A DNA stretch of 42,695 bases from Nitrospirota bacterium (GTDB taxonomy: Bacteria > Nitrospirota > Nitrospiria > Nitrospirales > Nitrospiraceae). Positions 35,335-42,695 of the stretch are shown piece after piece (position 1 is the stretch's first letter; each line of letters opens with the position of its first letter). Under the pieces are notes generated by a model. That model was not told where the DNA came from, searched no databases, and was given only the letters and a program-made list of their open reading frames with translations. The stretch is from assembly GCA_004296885.1 (NCBI GenBank), contig SCVN01000022.1, positions 1 to 42,695 of the forward strand, in the 5' to 3' direction. The position numbers and the translations under genes were made by a program.

Positions 35335-36921
35335 TCAGGCTGCGCGCCAATCCTTCGCGACCAGCAGCAGAATCGCCGGGATGGTCATGGCCACGATCAG
35401 GAGCGCCGAGGGGGCGGCCAATTGATAGTATTCTTCGCTGGCTTCCAGCCAGACCCGCACGGCCAGGGTGTCATAGCCCACCGGGCGGAGGAGCAGCGTT
35501 GCCGGCAGCTCCTTCATACATTGCAGAAACATCAAGACCCAGGCGGCGATGAAACCGCCACGGATGAGGGGCAGGGTCACCGTCCGAAGCGTGCCGGCCG
35601 GCCCGTAGCCGAGGCTTCGCGCCGCTTCTTCAAGATTCGGTGTGACTTGTTGCAAGGCCGGCTCCATGGTCTGAAGTCCGGCCGGGAGAAAGTGCAGGAC
35701 ATAGGCGGCGACCAGCACCAGGATCGTGCCGTACCAGAAGGGAGCGAGGTGGGAAACCAGGACCAGCAAGGCCAGGGCGCCAACCGGACCGGGCAAGACG
35801 TAGCCGGCGTAGACCGCTTGTGTGCAGAGGATGTGGAGCTTCGACGGTCGCCGGCTTGCCGCGTAGGCCAGCGGCGTGCCGATGACGATCGCCAGCGTGG
35901 CGGCCGACCCAGACAGGAGGAGGCTGTTCGCGATGAATCCCAGAAACCTGGCGTCCAGCGCTCCGTCCGCCAGCGCCGCGAGGCTCCACTTGATGAGGAG
36001 CCAGGCCGGCATGCCGAATGAGGCGCCGAACACGGCGGCCGCGTATGTCGTCGAGAGCCACGCGCCCAACGGAGGCAGCGCTTTGCGGGCCGGCGCGCGA
36101 TAGCGGCCGGTGGTCTGGTAGAACCGGCTTTGTTGACGGAACCACCGTTCGGCAATCAGGAAGAGCAGGGCGAGCAAGACCAGAAGCAGGCTCAATGAAG
36201 CGGCAGCGGCGTGATCGTAGCGCCCGCTCACTTGTTGGTATACGGCATAGGTGAAGGTCTGGAATCGGAGCAGCGACACGGCCCCGAAGTCTGAGACGAC
36301 GTATAACACTACCAACGACAGGCCGGCCACGATGGCCGGGCGCATCAGCGGCAGGGTGACGCGGAGCCAGGTCTGGAGCCGCGAGGCGCCGCAGGCCTGC
36401 GCAACCTCCTCAAAGGCCACGTTGAAATTCATGAGGGCCGCCCGGCTCAGCAGATAGACGAAGGGAAAGGTGTCCAGGGTCATGACCAGCGTGGCGCCGG
36501 AGAGGCTGTGGGGCGGGAAGATCCTGGCGCCGGGTCCGGCCCAGGCTTGCCAGACCTGCTCGGCGGGGCCTCCGACCCCAAGCAGGTATGTGTAGATGTA
36601 AGCCAGCACATAGGTCGGCATGGCCAGCGGCAGCACCAGCGCCCATTCCCAAAACCGTCTGGCGGGAAACTCATAACGGACCACCAGCCAGGCCAAGGAT
36701 ACGCCCAGCAGGAGGGTGCCGGTCGACACGCTCAGGGCCAGGGACCCGGTGTTGACCAGCAATTCGGGAATCCTCGTATTCCACAGACGGGTCCAGACGG
36801 TGGTGCCGGCCGATAGGGCCTGGTAGGTAACAAAGGCCAGGGGCAGGCAAATGAGGCCGGCAACGGTCAGCGCAAAAATTGAAAGAGGGGTGGGGGAGGC
36901 ATGGCGGACTGTGGTGACCAT
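35335..36921 (-). CDS. fbpB: Ferric iron ABC transporter permease (FbpB type, two-domain)
   Basis: This 528-residue inner-membrane permease has about twelve helices arranged as two fused binding-protein-dependent transport domains. Each half has an EAA-like loop: FNVAFEEVAQACGASRLQTW (about residues 164-183) and EEAARSLGYGPAGTLRTVTL near residue 435. Such fused permeases are typical of ferric iron uptake (FbpB, SfuB, FutB). It starts six bases after fbpA and is part of the same transcript. Confidence 0.93.
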   Translation of the reverse strand: MVTTVRHASPTPLSIFALTVAGLICLPLAFVTYQALSAGTTVWTRLWNTRIPELLVNTGSLALSVSTGTLLLGVSLAWLVVRYEFPARRFWEWALVLPLAMPTYVLAYIYTYLLGVGGPAEQVWQAWAGPGARIFPPHSLSGATLVMTLDTFPFVYLLSRAALMNFNVAFEEVAQACGASRLQTWLRVTLPLMRPAIVAGLSLVVLYVVSDFGAVSLLRFQTFTYAVYQQVSGRYDHAAAASLSLLLVLLALLFLIAERWFRQQSRFYQTTGRYRAPARKALPPLGAWLSTTYAAAVFGASFGMPAWLLIKWSLAALADGALDARFLGFIANSLLLSGSAATLAIVIGTPLAYAASRRPSKLHILCTQAVYAGYVLPGPVGALALLVLVSHLAPFWYGTILVLVAAYVLHFLPAGLQTMEPALQQVTPNLEEAARSLGYGPAGTLRTVTLPLIRGGFIAAWVLMFLQCMKELPATLLLRPVGYDTLAVRVWLEASEEYYQLAAPSALLIVAMTIPAILLLVAKDWRAA

Positions 36922-36927
36922 GCAGCG

Positions 36928-38004
36928 TTAGCGGAGCCCTGCCTGCTCAATCAGCGCCATGGCCGGTTCCCGCAATTCGCCCAAGCGGGCCAGGGGAACC
37001 GATGCGATGCGGAAGGACTCGCGTTTGGGGAGGGCCGGATCGGCCGGGACTTCAGGACGGAGGGGATATTCCTTGTTCACATCCGCAAACAGCTTCTGGC
37101 CCTCGTGTGACACCAGAAACTCCACCAGCCGCTTCGCTGCGTCCAGCTTGCGGCTCTGCTTGATGATCCCGACTCCGGCAACGTTCATGATCGCACCCAT
37201 GCCCTTGTCCTGCTGATCCAACATGTGGAGAGCGATGGGGGCGCCGGGATGGTCGGCCAGGTACCGGTAGAAGTAATAGTGGTTCACTAGGCCCAGGGCC
37301 ACCTCTCCCTTCGCGAGGGCGTCCACGATCTGGGAACTCTTCCCGTAGACGAACGTGCCGGCGTTGGCTTTGAGCCCGAGTAGGAACTGCTGGGTCCGCT
37401 CGTCGCCCTGGGCCGCCTTGATCACCGACACCCCGGCTTGCAGGTACTCGCTGCCTGCGTTGGGGATGGCGATCTTGCCTTTCCAGCGGGGGGCTGCCAA
37501 GTCCAGGACCGACCGAACATCGCCCGGCTTGACCAGATTGGTGTTGTAGACCAGGGTCCAGAAGCGTCCGGACAGCCCGATCCAGCTGCCATCCGCGGCC
37601 CTGAAGGTGGGCGGAATGGCTTGCTCGATTTCCTTCATGTGCAGAGGCTGCAAAAGCCCCAACTCCCGGGCCCGCTCCAGGCTGCCGGCATCGTTGGTAA
37701 TCAGCAGGTCGGCGGGGGTGCGGTCTCCCTCGGCTTGCAGCCGGTTCACCAGTTCCGTGGTGCCGGAGGAGAGGAGTTCCACCTGGATGCCGGTCTTGGT
37801 CTGGAAGGCATCCAGGACCGGCTTGATGAGCTTTTCAGCCCGCCCTGAGTAGACGATCAGCTTGTCGGCGGCGGCGCTCTCACCGATGAGTCCCGGGAGA
37901 CCGCTGAACAGCAGGGCTGCAAAGAAGCTCAGAAGCGCAAGGAAGCTCCGGCGACCAAGGCGATGGGTGGGGGGGCAGATAGAGGGCTGTCGGTGCGACT
38001 TCAT
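36928..38004 (-). CDS. fbpA: Ferric iron-binding periplasmic protein (FbpA type)
   Basis: This exported solute-binding protein of 358 residues has a basic N-terminus, a twin-arginine-like RRSFLALL signal (GRRSFLALLSFFAALLFSG) and cleavage near ESAAA. The mature start KLIVYSGRAEKLIKPVLDAF is typical of FbpA and FutA. The paired tyrosines in LVNHYYFYRYL are the Fe(III) ligands in this family. The possible RR motif suggests Tat export, seen for some FutA proteins. A Fur-box-like site lies 22 bases upstream. Confidence 0.92.
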   Translation of the reverse strand: MKSHRQPSICPPTHRLGRRSFLALLSFFAALLFSGLPGLIGESAAADKLIVYSGRAEKLIKPVLDAFQTKTGIQVELLSSGTTELVNRLQAEGDRTPADLLITNDAGSLERARELGLLQPLHMKEIEQAIPPTFRAADGSWIGLSGRFWTLVYNTNLVKPGDVRSVLDLAAPRWKGKIAIPNAGSEYLQAGVSVIKAAQGDERTQQFLLGLKANAGTFVYGKSSQIVDALAKGEVALGLVNHYYFYRYLADHPGAPIALHMLDQQDKGMGAIMNVAGVGIIKQSRKLDAAKRLVEFLVSHEGQKLFADVNKEYPLRPEVPADPALPKRESFRIASVPLARLGELREPAMALIEQAGLR

Positions 38005-38026
38005 TGCCTATCCAATGCGATAGAGT

Positions 38027-38045
38027 GAAAATGAAATTGATTCAC
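38027..38045 (-). promoter_or_regulatory. Fur-box-like site upstream of fbpA
   Basis: GAAAATGAAATTGATTCAC matches the Fur consensus at 13 of 19 and lies in the 75-base AT-rich gap between fur and fbpA, 22 bases before fbpA. Iron repression of the importer would be expected. A run of eight T (minus strand) at about 38057-38064 may end fur transcripts. Confidence 0.55.
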
Positions 38046-38079
38046 CATCTCAATACGGTAACAAAAAAAACCGGCTGCG

Positions 38080-38511
38080 TCAATGACGGCAAGTTGCGCA
38101 GACGCCGTACAGTTCCAGCTTGTGAGTTTTAATGGTGAACCCATTCCGTTTGGCGACTTCCTCTTGCAGCCGTTCGATATCGCAGTTTTCAAATTCGACG
38201 ATCTTGCCGCAGTCCGTACAGATCAAATGATCGTGATGTCCCTTGTGCGAGATGTTGTCGTACTGGGTCTGCGTGCCGAAATGGCGCGCCTGCGCCAGGC
38301 CTGCCTCGCAAAACAGATTCAAGGTTCGATAGATGGTCGCCAGCCCGATATGAGGGTCTTTCTTGGCCAACATGCGATACATCTGCTCCGCCGTGATGTG
38401 CTCCATCTTGAGGAACACGGAGAGTATTTGTTCGCGCTGGCGGGTCAACTTCAGTTGATGCTTGGCCAGGTGATCCCTCAGCAGGAGGGTCTCTTTGAGG
38501 TCTTTGTGCAT
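38080..38511 (-). CDS. fur: Ferric uptake regulator
   Basis: Fur-family repressor of 143 residues. The winged helix-turn-helix covers about residues 10-85 (LKLTRQREQILSVFLKMEHI, then HIGLATIYRTLNLFCEAGLA). The metal region HKGHHDHLICTDCGKIVEFE and the final CATCRH supply the two CxxC structural zinc pairs. PerR and Zur share this layout; the iron genes nearby favour Fur. ATG 38511 is used; GTG 38520 is possible and neither has a clear ribosome site. A weak Fur-like palindrome (GATAAT TG ATTATT, 38526-38539) upstream could allow self-control. Confidence 0.92.
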   Translation of the reverse strand: MHKDLKETLLLRDHLAKHQLKLTRQREQILSVFLKMEHITAEQMYRMLAKKDPHIGLATIYRTLNLFCEAGLAQARHFGTQTQYDNISHKGHHDHLICTDCGKIVEFENCDIERLQEEVAKRNGFTIKTHKLELYGVCATCRH

Positions 38512-38740
38512 AGGCGTCACGAGTTGATAATTGATTATTAAAAACCAAAACGGCTAATGGGTCAAGCAAGAGTTTTTATGGAAGCGCACGCGATGGGCCG
38601 GCGTCATGACGGACGTGTCGAGCCCTGTCCGGTTGCGTTGACGGGCCTGCGATCGGCGGACTATAGTGGCACGAGGTCGCATGATGACCGGATCCTTTCG
38701 GGTCAGCGGCGCTGCGGAATGACGGTCGGCTGGGTGGGAA

Positions 38741-39301
38741 ATGCGACAAGCTCATCAGATGACGATTGATCGGACGCTGTTGGTCTATCTGCTGCACCTG
38801 GCCGAGCCGCATGGGTTGATGAGCGACGTGAAGCTTCAGCAACTGGCGTTCCTCTGCGAACTGCAACTGTTCGGCAAGGGGACCAAGGGCCTGCATTTCG
38901 AGTTTTTCCGTTATGCCTACGGTGCGTTCAGCAAGGACCTGGACAACGATCTGCTCTCGCTCCGTCGCAAGGAACGGATTGAGAATTTCAGCCTGGCCGA
39001 CAAGGCCGAGCCGGTCCTTCAGATTCTGAAGGACGCGGTGGCTGGGGTGGAAACGAATGAACGGGTCATCGAGATTATCGACGCCGTGGCGGGCACCTAC
39101 GCGCCGCAAGACAGCGGCGCGATCACCCAATCGGTCGAAGCGGTCGAAATTTCCGTGCCGGAGCAGCCCGAGTTCAAGCTGGCGATCCGGGATATTTCTT
39201 TCCACACGACGCTGCTGGTTCCGTCCCGCATCGAGGTCCAGAGCGAATTCACGCTCCCCCCTCCGGTGCTGGCCAAGCTCAACGCCGCGCTCGGGTATTA
39301 G
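38741..39301 (+). CDS. Panacea-like (DUF4065/SocA-type) domain protein
   Basis: This 186-residue protein has residues 15-85 that follow the Panacea/SocA pattern: a helix, then VKLQQLAFLCELQLFGKG, then LHFEFFRYAYGAFSKDLDND, then SLRRKERIE. In the family this fold acts as an antitoxin or proteolysis adaptor. No toxin-like gene is seen next to it; it faces the convergent M32 peptidase gene. The C-terminal 90 residues are unassigned. Start ATG 38741; ATG 38759 is also possible. The assignment is by pattern only. Confidence 0.6.
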   Translation: MRQAHQMTIDRTLLVYLLHLAEPHGLMSDVKLQQLAFLCELQLFGKGTKGLHFEFFRYAYGAFSKDLDNDLLSLRRKERIENFSLADKAEPVLQILKDAVAGVETNERVIEIIDAVAGTYAPQDSGAITQSVEAVEISVPEQPEFKLAIRDISFHTTLLVPSRIEVQSEFTLPPPVLAKLNAALGY

Positions 39302-39312
39302 CGCAATCCTCG

Positions 39313-40857
39313 TCACGGTGCGGCGGGTAACCCATACAGCCGGCCGTACTTCTCTTCGAGATACGCAAGAAAGGGCTCGGGGTTCAGGGGACTCCCGGTC
39401 ACGCGCCGGATCAGGTGATCGGTGGTGAAGGTGCGGCCCCACCGGTGCACTTTCTGGTTGAGCCACTTTGTCAGCACGGTGAGCCGGCCCGCTGCGATCT
39501 CCTCCTCCAGCCCCTGAATGTCACGCCGCGCCTGCTCATAGAGCTGCACGGAGTAGAGATTGCCCAGCGCATAGGTCGGGAAGTAGCCGATCGCGCCCAA
39601 GGACCAGTGGACATCCTGCAGGACCCCTTCCGCGTCCGTCGGCGGGACGAGGCCCAGGTAGTCGCGCATCTTGTCGTTCCACGCGGCGGGCAAATCCTCC
39701 ACGGCGATCCGGCCCTCGATCAGATCCCGCTCGATCTCGAACCGCAGCATGATGTGGAGATTGTAGGTCAGCTCGTCGGCTTCCACCCGGATGAGCGAGG
39801 GTTGCACGCGGTTGATGGCCGCATAGAACCGATCCAGTTCCACGGCCAGCAACTGTTCGGGGAACAGCTGCTGCAGCAACGGATAGAAGCAGCGCCAGAA
39901 AGGACGGGAGCGGCCCACGCAATTCTCCCAGAGCCGGGATTGGCTTTCGTGAATTCCGAGGGAGAGGGCCTCGCCCAAGGGGGTCCCATAGCGTTCCTGG
40001 TCCAACCCCTGGTCGTAGAGGCCGTGCCCGCCTTCATGGATGCAGCTGAACAGGCAGGAGGAGAACTCCTTTTCATGGACGCGCGTGGTCACGCGCACGT
40101 CGGTCGGGTGGAAGGAGGTGGTGAAGGGATGGGCCGACAGGTCCAAGCGACCCCAGTTGAAGTCGTAGCCCATCGCGGTCAGCACCAGCTTGCCGAATTC
40201 CACCTGACGGGCTTGATCGTAGGCCTGAACGAGCACGGCATCGTCGACCGCGACGCGGCTGGCCGTCACCCGGTTGAGCAGCGGCACCAGCCTGGCTTTC
40301 AAGGTCGCAAAGAGCGGGGTCAGCGTGGCCACGGTGGCGCCCGGCTCGTAATTGTCCAGCAGCGCGTCATAGGGAGAGTCTCGGTAGCCCAGGTACTGGG
40401 TTTCTTCCAGTTTGAGCGCGACGATGGTGCGGAGATTCGGCAGAAACCGCTTGAAGGCATTCTGCGCCCTGGCCTCGGTCCAGACCTGCTGGGCGAGCGA
40501 AGATTCCCGTCCCAGCCGTTTGACGAAATCGGAGGGAAGTTTCTTGGCGCGGCTGAAGTCGCGCCAGGTTTCTCGCAGCAATGCGCGGGAGGGTTCGTCC
40601 CAGGCATCACCCGGTTGATCTCTGGCCTGGCCGGTCGCCGGGTCGATCCATGGGGCGAGCAGGGCTTCAACCTCCGGCGAGACCAGCTTGTCGTGAGCCA
40701 GCCCTTGCAGCGTGGCCAACTGGTCGGCCCGGGCCTGGCCGCCGCCGGGCGGCATGTAGGTTTCCTGGTCCCAGGAAAGGAGCGATGCGGCGCTGTTCAG
40801 GTGCTGGACCTCGCGCAGGTGGGCCAGGAGAGGTTGCAATGTCTCCAACGTTCGCAC
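39313..40857 (-). CDS. Carboxypeptidase Taq (M32) metallopeptidase
   Basis: M32 carboxypeptidases remove C-terminal residues with a zinc or cobalt ion. The GTG at 40857, behind GGAGG, gives 514 residues, the usual length. The HEXXH zinc site is HEGGH at 274-278 (SCIHEGGHGLYDQGL). Further family motifs are HPFTTSFHPTDVRVTTR, then GIHESQSRLWENCVGRS with the third ligand glutamate, and RVEADELTYNLHIMLRFEIE. No signal peptide is present, so it is cytoplasmic. It diverges from the O-methyltransferase gene. An ATG at 40878 gives seven more residues. Confidence 0.95.
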   Translation of the reverse strand: MRTLETLQPLLAHLREVQHLNSAASLLSWDQETYMPPGGGQARADQLATLQGLAHDKLVSPEVEALLAPWIDPATGQARDQPGDAWDEPSRALLRETWRDFSRAKKLPSDFVKRLGRESSLAQQVWTEARAQNAFKRFLPNLRTIVALKLEETQYLGYRDSPYDALLDNYEPGATVATLTPLFATLKARLVPLLNRVTASRVAVDDAVLVQAYDQARQVEFGKLVLTAMGYDFNWGRLDLSAHPFTTSFHPTDVRVTTRVHEKEFSSCLFSCIHEGGHGLYDQGLDQERYGTPLGEALSLGIHESQSRLWENCVGRSRPFWRCFYPLLQQLFPEQLLAVELDRFYAAINRVQPSLIRVEADELTYNLHIMLRFEIERDLIEGRIAVEDLPAAWNDKMRDYLGLVPPTDAEGVLQDVHWSLGAIGYFPTYALGNLYSVQLYEQARRDIQGLEEEIAAGRLTVLTKWLNQKVHRWGRTFTTDHLIRRVTGSPLNPEPFLAYLEEKYGRLYGLPAAP

Positions 40858-40952
40858 GCGATATCCTCCGTCGTACATTTGCAGGAATGCTATGATAGGC
40901 GGCCAGTCTACGCAACGGACAGGGCCTTTTCAATCTTCATGGAGGGCGAGGC

Positions 40953-41600
40953 ATGAAGGCGTTGGTGAATCCGGATATCGAAGCCTATGCGGAAGCCCAC
41001 TCGACTTCCGAGTCGGACCTGTGCCGGGCGTTGCGCGAGGAGACCTACAGGACGATGGAATGCCCCCACATGGTCGTGGGGCCCTTGGAAGGCGCCTTCC
41101 TGAAAATGATGGTGCAGCTCGTGCAAGCCAAGTTGGTGCTGGAACTCGGCATGTTTACCGGCTATAGCGCGCTCGCCATGGCCGAGGCCCTGCCGGAAGC
41201 TGGCCGCCTCGTCACCTGCGAGATCGAGCCGGGACCGGCTGCCCTGGCCAGGCGGTATTTTGCGAAAAGCCCCCATGGCCGCAAGATCGAGATCAAAATG
41301 GGCCCGGCGCTGGAGACCTTGCGCGGGCTGGCCGGACCCTTCGACCTGATTTTCATTGATGCGGACAAGATGAACTACCTCAACTATTACCGGCGGGCCA
41401 TGGAGTTGGTGTCCCCGACGGGCGTCATCCTGATCGACAACGTGCTCTGGGACGGCGACGTGCTGATCCAGCCTCCGCCGGACCAGAAGACCGCGATGAT
41501 CCAGGAACTCAACCGGACGGTAGCGGCCGATCCGCGCGTGGCGAGCGTGTTGGTGACGATTCGGGACGGCCTGCTGGTCGTGCGGCCAGTAGGACGCTGA
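40953..41600 (+). CDS. SAM-dependent O-methyltransferase (CCoAOMT-like)
   Basis: This 215-residue class I methyltransferase is of the caffeoyl-CoA/catechol O-methyltransferase type. Motif I is VLELGMFTGYSALAMAEALP, with the SAM acidic residue in VTCEIEPG. The metal and substrate region is FDLIFIDADKMNYLNYY, then LIDNVLWDGDV. Substrate is unknown. GAGG lies before the ATG. Its last codons (G-R-stop) fall in the left terminal repeat of a MITE-like element, so the C-terminus may have been altered by insertion. Confidence 0.92.
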   Translation: MKALVNPDIEAYAEAHSTSESDLCRALREETYRTMECPHMVVGPLEGAFLKMMVQLVQAKLVLELGMFTGYSALAMAEALPEAGRLVTCEIEPGPAALARRYFAKSPHGRKIEIKMGPALETLRGLAGPFDLIFIDADKMNYLNYYRRAMELVSPTGVILIDNVLWDGDVLIQPPPDQKTAMIQELNRTVAADPRVASVLVTIRDGLLVVRPVGR

Positions 41601-41782
41601 AAAAGGTCCCCAACTTTGTTCTCGGGCGCTCGAACCCCTCAACGAACGGAACGGCAAAGCTGAAGGCAAAGTACCTATCCGCTCGCATGTGATCGAAGCG
41701 AGCGGTTCAAGCGAAGCTTGGTATGTACCTCCTCGGGGTCCTCACGCCCTGCGGCCTCGTTGGATGACCTTTTTGAGCGTCC
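41592..41782. mobile_element. 191-bp MITE-like element with 17-bp terminal inverted repeats
   Basis: GGACGCTGAAAAAGGTC (41592-41608) and its complement (41766-41782, one mismatch) bound a short non-coding segment. An inner 8-bp dyad CCGCTCGC/GCGAGCGG lies at 41679-41705. No transposase is encoded. The left end supplies the stop codon of the O-methyltransferase. From memory, sequences like these ends recur between genes in Nitrospira; I could not check this. With the following stretch to 41944 it fills a gap of about 345 bases; 41783-41916 is AT-richer and shows no gene. Confidence 0.65.
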
Positions 41783-41944
41783 TGAATATTTGTATTGGGA
41801 AAAGAGGGCAGGGCAGTTTAACTGCTAAGGGATAAGAGAGAAAGAAGTAACCACCGATGCAGGCTGGAATAGCCGATCACGTCTGGAAGATGAATGATAT
41901 CGTCGGGCTCTTAGGCTAGAATCCTCAGTTAAAAGGAGGAGACG

Positions 41945-42112
41945 ATGAGCTTTATTTGGAAAACAATTCCAAAGCACAAGCGAAAAAGACTGCTCTGCAA
42001 GAGATGCAAGAATCCGCTAGTTGAACTGATTAGGCAACCTTCGACCGACAAAATATTAGTAAAGTGCCCGCTCTGCGATGGAAGAGGTGTGCCGATAGGG
42101 CTGTATCTTTAG
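41945..42112 (+). CDS. 55-residue AT-rich zinc-ribbon protein
   Basis: The ATG at 41945 has an excellent ribosome site (AAGGAGGAG, 41933-41941). The protein begins MSFIWKTIPKHKRKRLLCKR, then CKNPLVELIRQ, and later VKCPLCDGRGVPIGLYL. Two CxxC pairs (C18/C21 and C41/C44) give a zinc ribbon; the N-terminus is strongly basic, so nucleic acid binding is possible. Codon use is visibly AT-richer than all neighbours, which suggests recent transfer. A TAGAAT -10-like box lies at 41917-41922. Confidence 0.65.
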   Translation: MSFIWKTIPKHKRKRLLCKRCKNPLVELIRQPSTDKILVKCPLCDGRGVPIGLYL

Positions 42113-42151
42113 GGGGAACCAAACTTTACCAGTACCTATTCGAGAGCATGC

Positions 42152-42181
42152 TTGACGGAGAAAGTGGCTGTTTTGTATACG
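42152..42181 (+). promoter_or_regulatory. Putative sigma-70-like promoter of the EamA gene
   Basis: TTGACG (42152-42157, 5 of 6) and TATACG (42176-42181, 4 of 6) are separated by 18 bases. Transcription would start only a few bases before the ATG at 42192, implying a very short leader. Confidence 0.4.
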
Positions 42182-42191
42182 CCGGTCTGGA

Positions 42192-42695
42192 ATGAGTAAA
42201 CCATCTGAGACAGCGGCCCATGCCGCGCTGATTTCGGCTGCGGTCCTGTGGGGCGGGTCGATCGTCGCGCAGAAGATGGCGTTGACCTCCTTCTCGGCGG
42301 TCGAGGCGTCGGTCCTGCGCGATCTCGGAGGGTTGGCGATCCTCCTGCCTTTGTGGTGGTGGCAGGAAGGGAGGCTGGCTCAGCTCAGCCGTCGCGACGG
42401 CTGGATGCTTGCGCTCCTCGGCCTTGGCGTTCTGGGCAATCACTTGTTGATCCTCTTCGGTCTCCGGTATATCGGCGGGGCCGCCGCCGGCGTCATCATC
42501 GGCGCGAGCCCCGTAGTGACCGCGCTCCTGTCTTCGGTGCTGATTCAGGATGTGCCGTTGCGCGCGGTCTGGGCCGGCGCTCTGCTGTCCTTTGCCGGGG
42601 TGGGATTGGTGTCGGTTGCCGGGTTCCGCAGCGTCGGAGAGCAACCCTTGGTCGGCGGGGTCCTGGTGTTTCTCGGCGTGGCGAGTTGGGCGCTC
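42192..42695 (+). CDS. EamA/DMT family transporter (3' end outside window)
   Basis: The frame stays open from ATG 42192 to the window end, 168 codons. It shows the first five or six hydrophobic helices of a drug/metabolite transporter. ALISAAVLWGGSIVAQKMAL is the usual helix 1 with its WG motif. LRYIGGAAAGVIIGASPVVTALLSSVL is the EamA core of helices 3 and 4. Full proteins have about 300 residues and two EamA repeats. Substrate cannot be told. No good ribosome site precedes the ATG, in line with the very short leader predicted. Confidence 0.85.
   Translation, partial: MSKPSETAAHAALISAAVLWGGSIVAQKMALTSFSAVEASVLRDLGGLAILLPLWWWQEGRLAQLSRRDGWMLALLGLGVLGNHLLILFGLRYIGGAAAGVIIGASPVVTALLSSVLIQDVPLRAVWAGALLSFAGVGLVSVAGFRSVGEQPLVGGVLVFLGVASWAL

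Noticed and set aside
38526-38539. Full Fur box upstream of fur
   Set aside because: GATAAT and ATTATT are separated by two bases instead of one and the third hexamer is missing; kept only as a weak candidate in the fur entry.
42126-42644. 172-codon minus-strand frame opposite the EamA gene
   Set aside because: The plus strand encodes a clear DMT/EamA transporter; the minus frame is low-complexity and charged with no motif.

Overview
The window is a GC-rich bacterial chromosome segment packed with genes. Gene content and order point to a member of the Nitrospirota, most likely Nitrospira or a close relative: ilvBNC-psd-pssA-leuA-leuB-asd, a Gram-negative mre/mrd/rod cluster, a ferric iron uptake block, and a Nitrospira-style intergenic repeat. 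This assignment is an inference from layout and protein character, because no rRNA or marker search was possible. No rRNA, tRNA, CRISPR array, phage or transposase gene was seen.

Bases 1-9190 hold branched-chain amino acid synthesis: ilvB (3' part), ilvN, ilvC, leuA, leuB and asd. Two phosphatidylethanolamine genes (psd, pssA) sit inside the run, and an NHL-repeat protein lies between leuB and asd. leuA is preceded by a full T-box leader with an apparent CUC (Leu) specifier, so leuA and the genes behind it probably respond to uncharged tRNA-Leu. Bases 9193-13048 hold a DUF2905 membrane protein, a SpoIID/LytB-domain protein, queA, a PPIase-less SurA/PpiD-like chaperone and an RDD membrane protein. 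Bases 13117-18649 are the rod-shape operon mreBCD-mrdA-rodA. RNase G, dprA and topA follow.

Bases 23990-38520 form an iron-centred block. A Fur-box-like site precedes two tandem bacterioferritins whose di-iron ligands are partly lost. After an HD-GYP gene and two tiny Cys-containing proteins comes a minus-strand operon under a 15/19 Fur box. It encodes a Com-like zinc ribbon, a porin, a BamC-like lipoprotein, an FMN-binding protein with an SGAT flavinylation motif, and a four-helix membrane protein with several histidines. Next are three plus-strand lipoproteins, the last of which is ApbE, the enzyme that attaches FMN to such motifs. TonB-ExbD-ExbB, an FbpABC-type ferric ABC transporter and Fur complete the block. 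Together these suggest an iron-regulated, flavin-based electron path across the periplasm coupled to iron acquisition. This is the best candidate for an undescribed system in the window.

The right end carries a Panacea-like (DUF4065) protein, an M32 carboxypeptidase, an O-methyltransferase whose stop codon lies in the terminal inverted repeat of a 191-bp MITE-like element, an AT-rich 55-residue zinc-ribbon gene, and the start of an EamA-family transporter that runs off the window.
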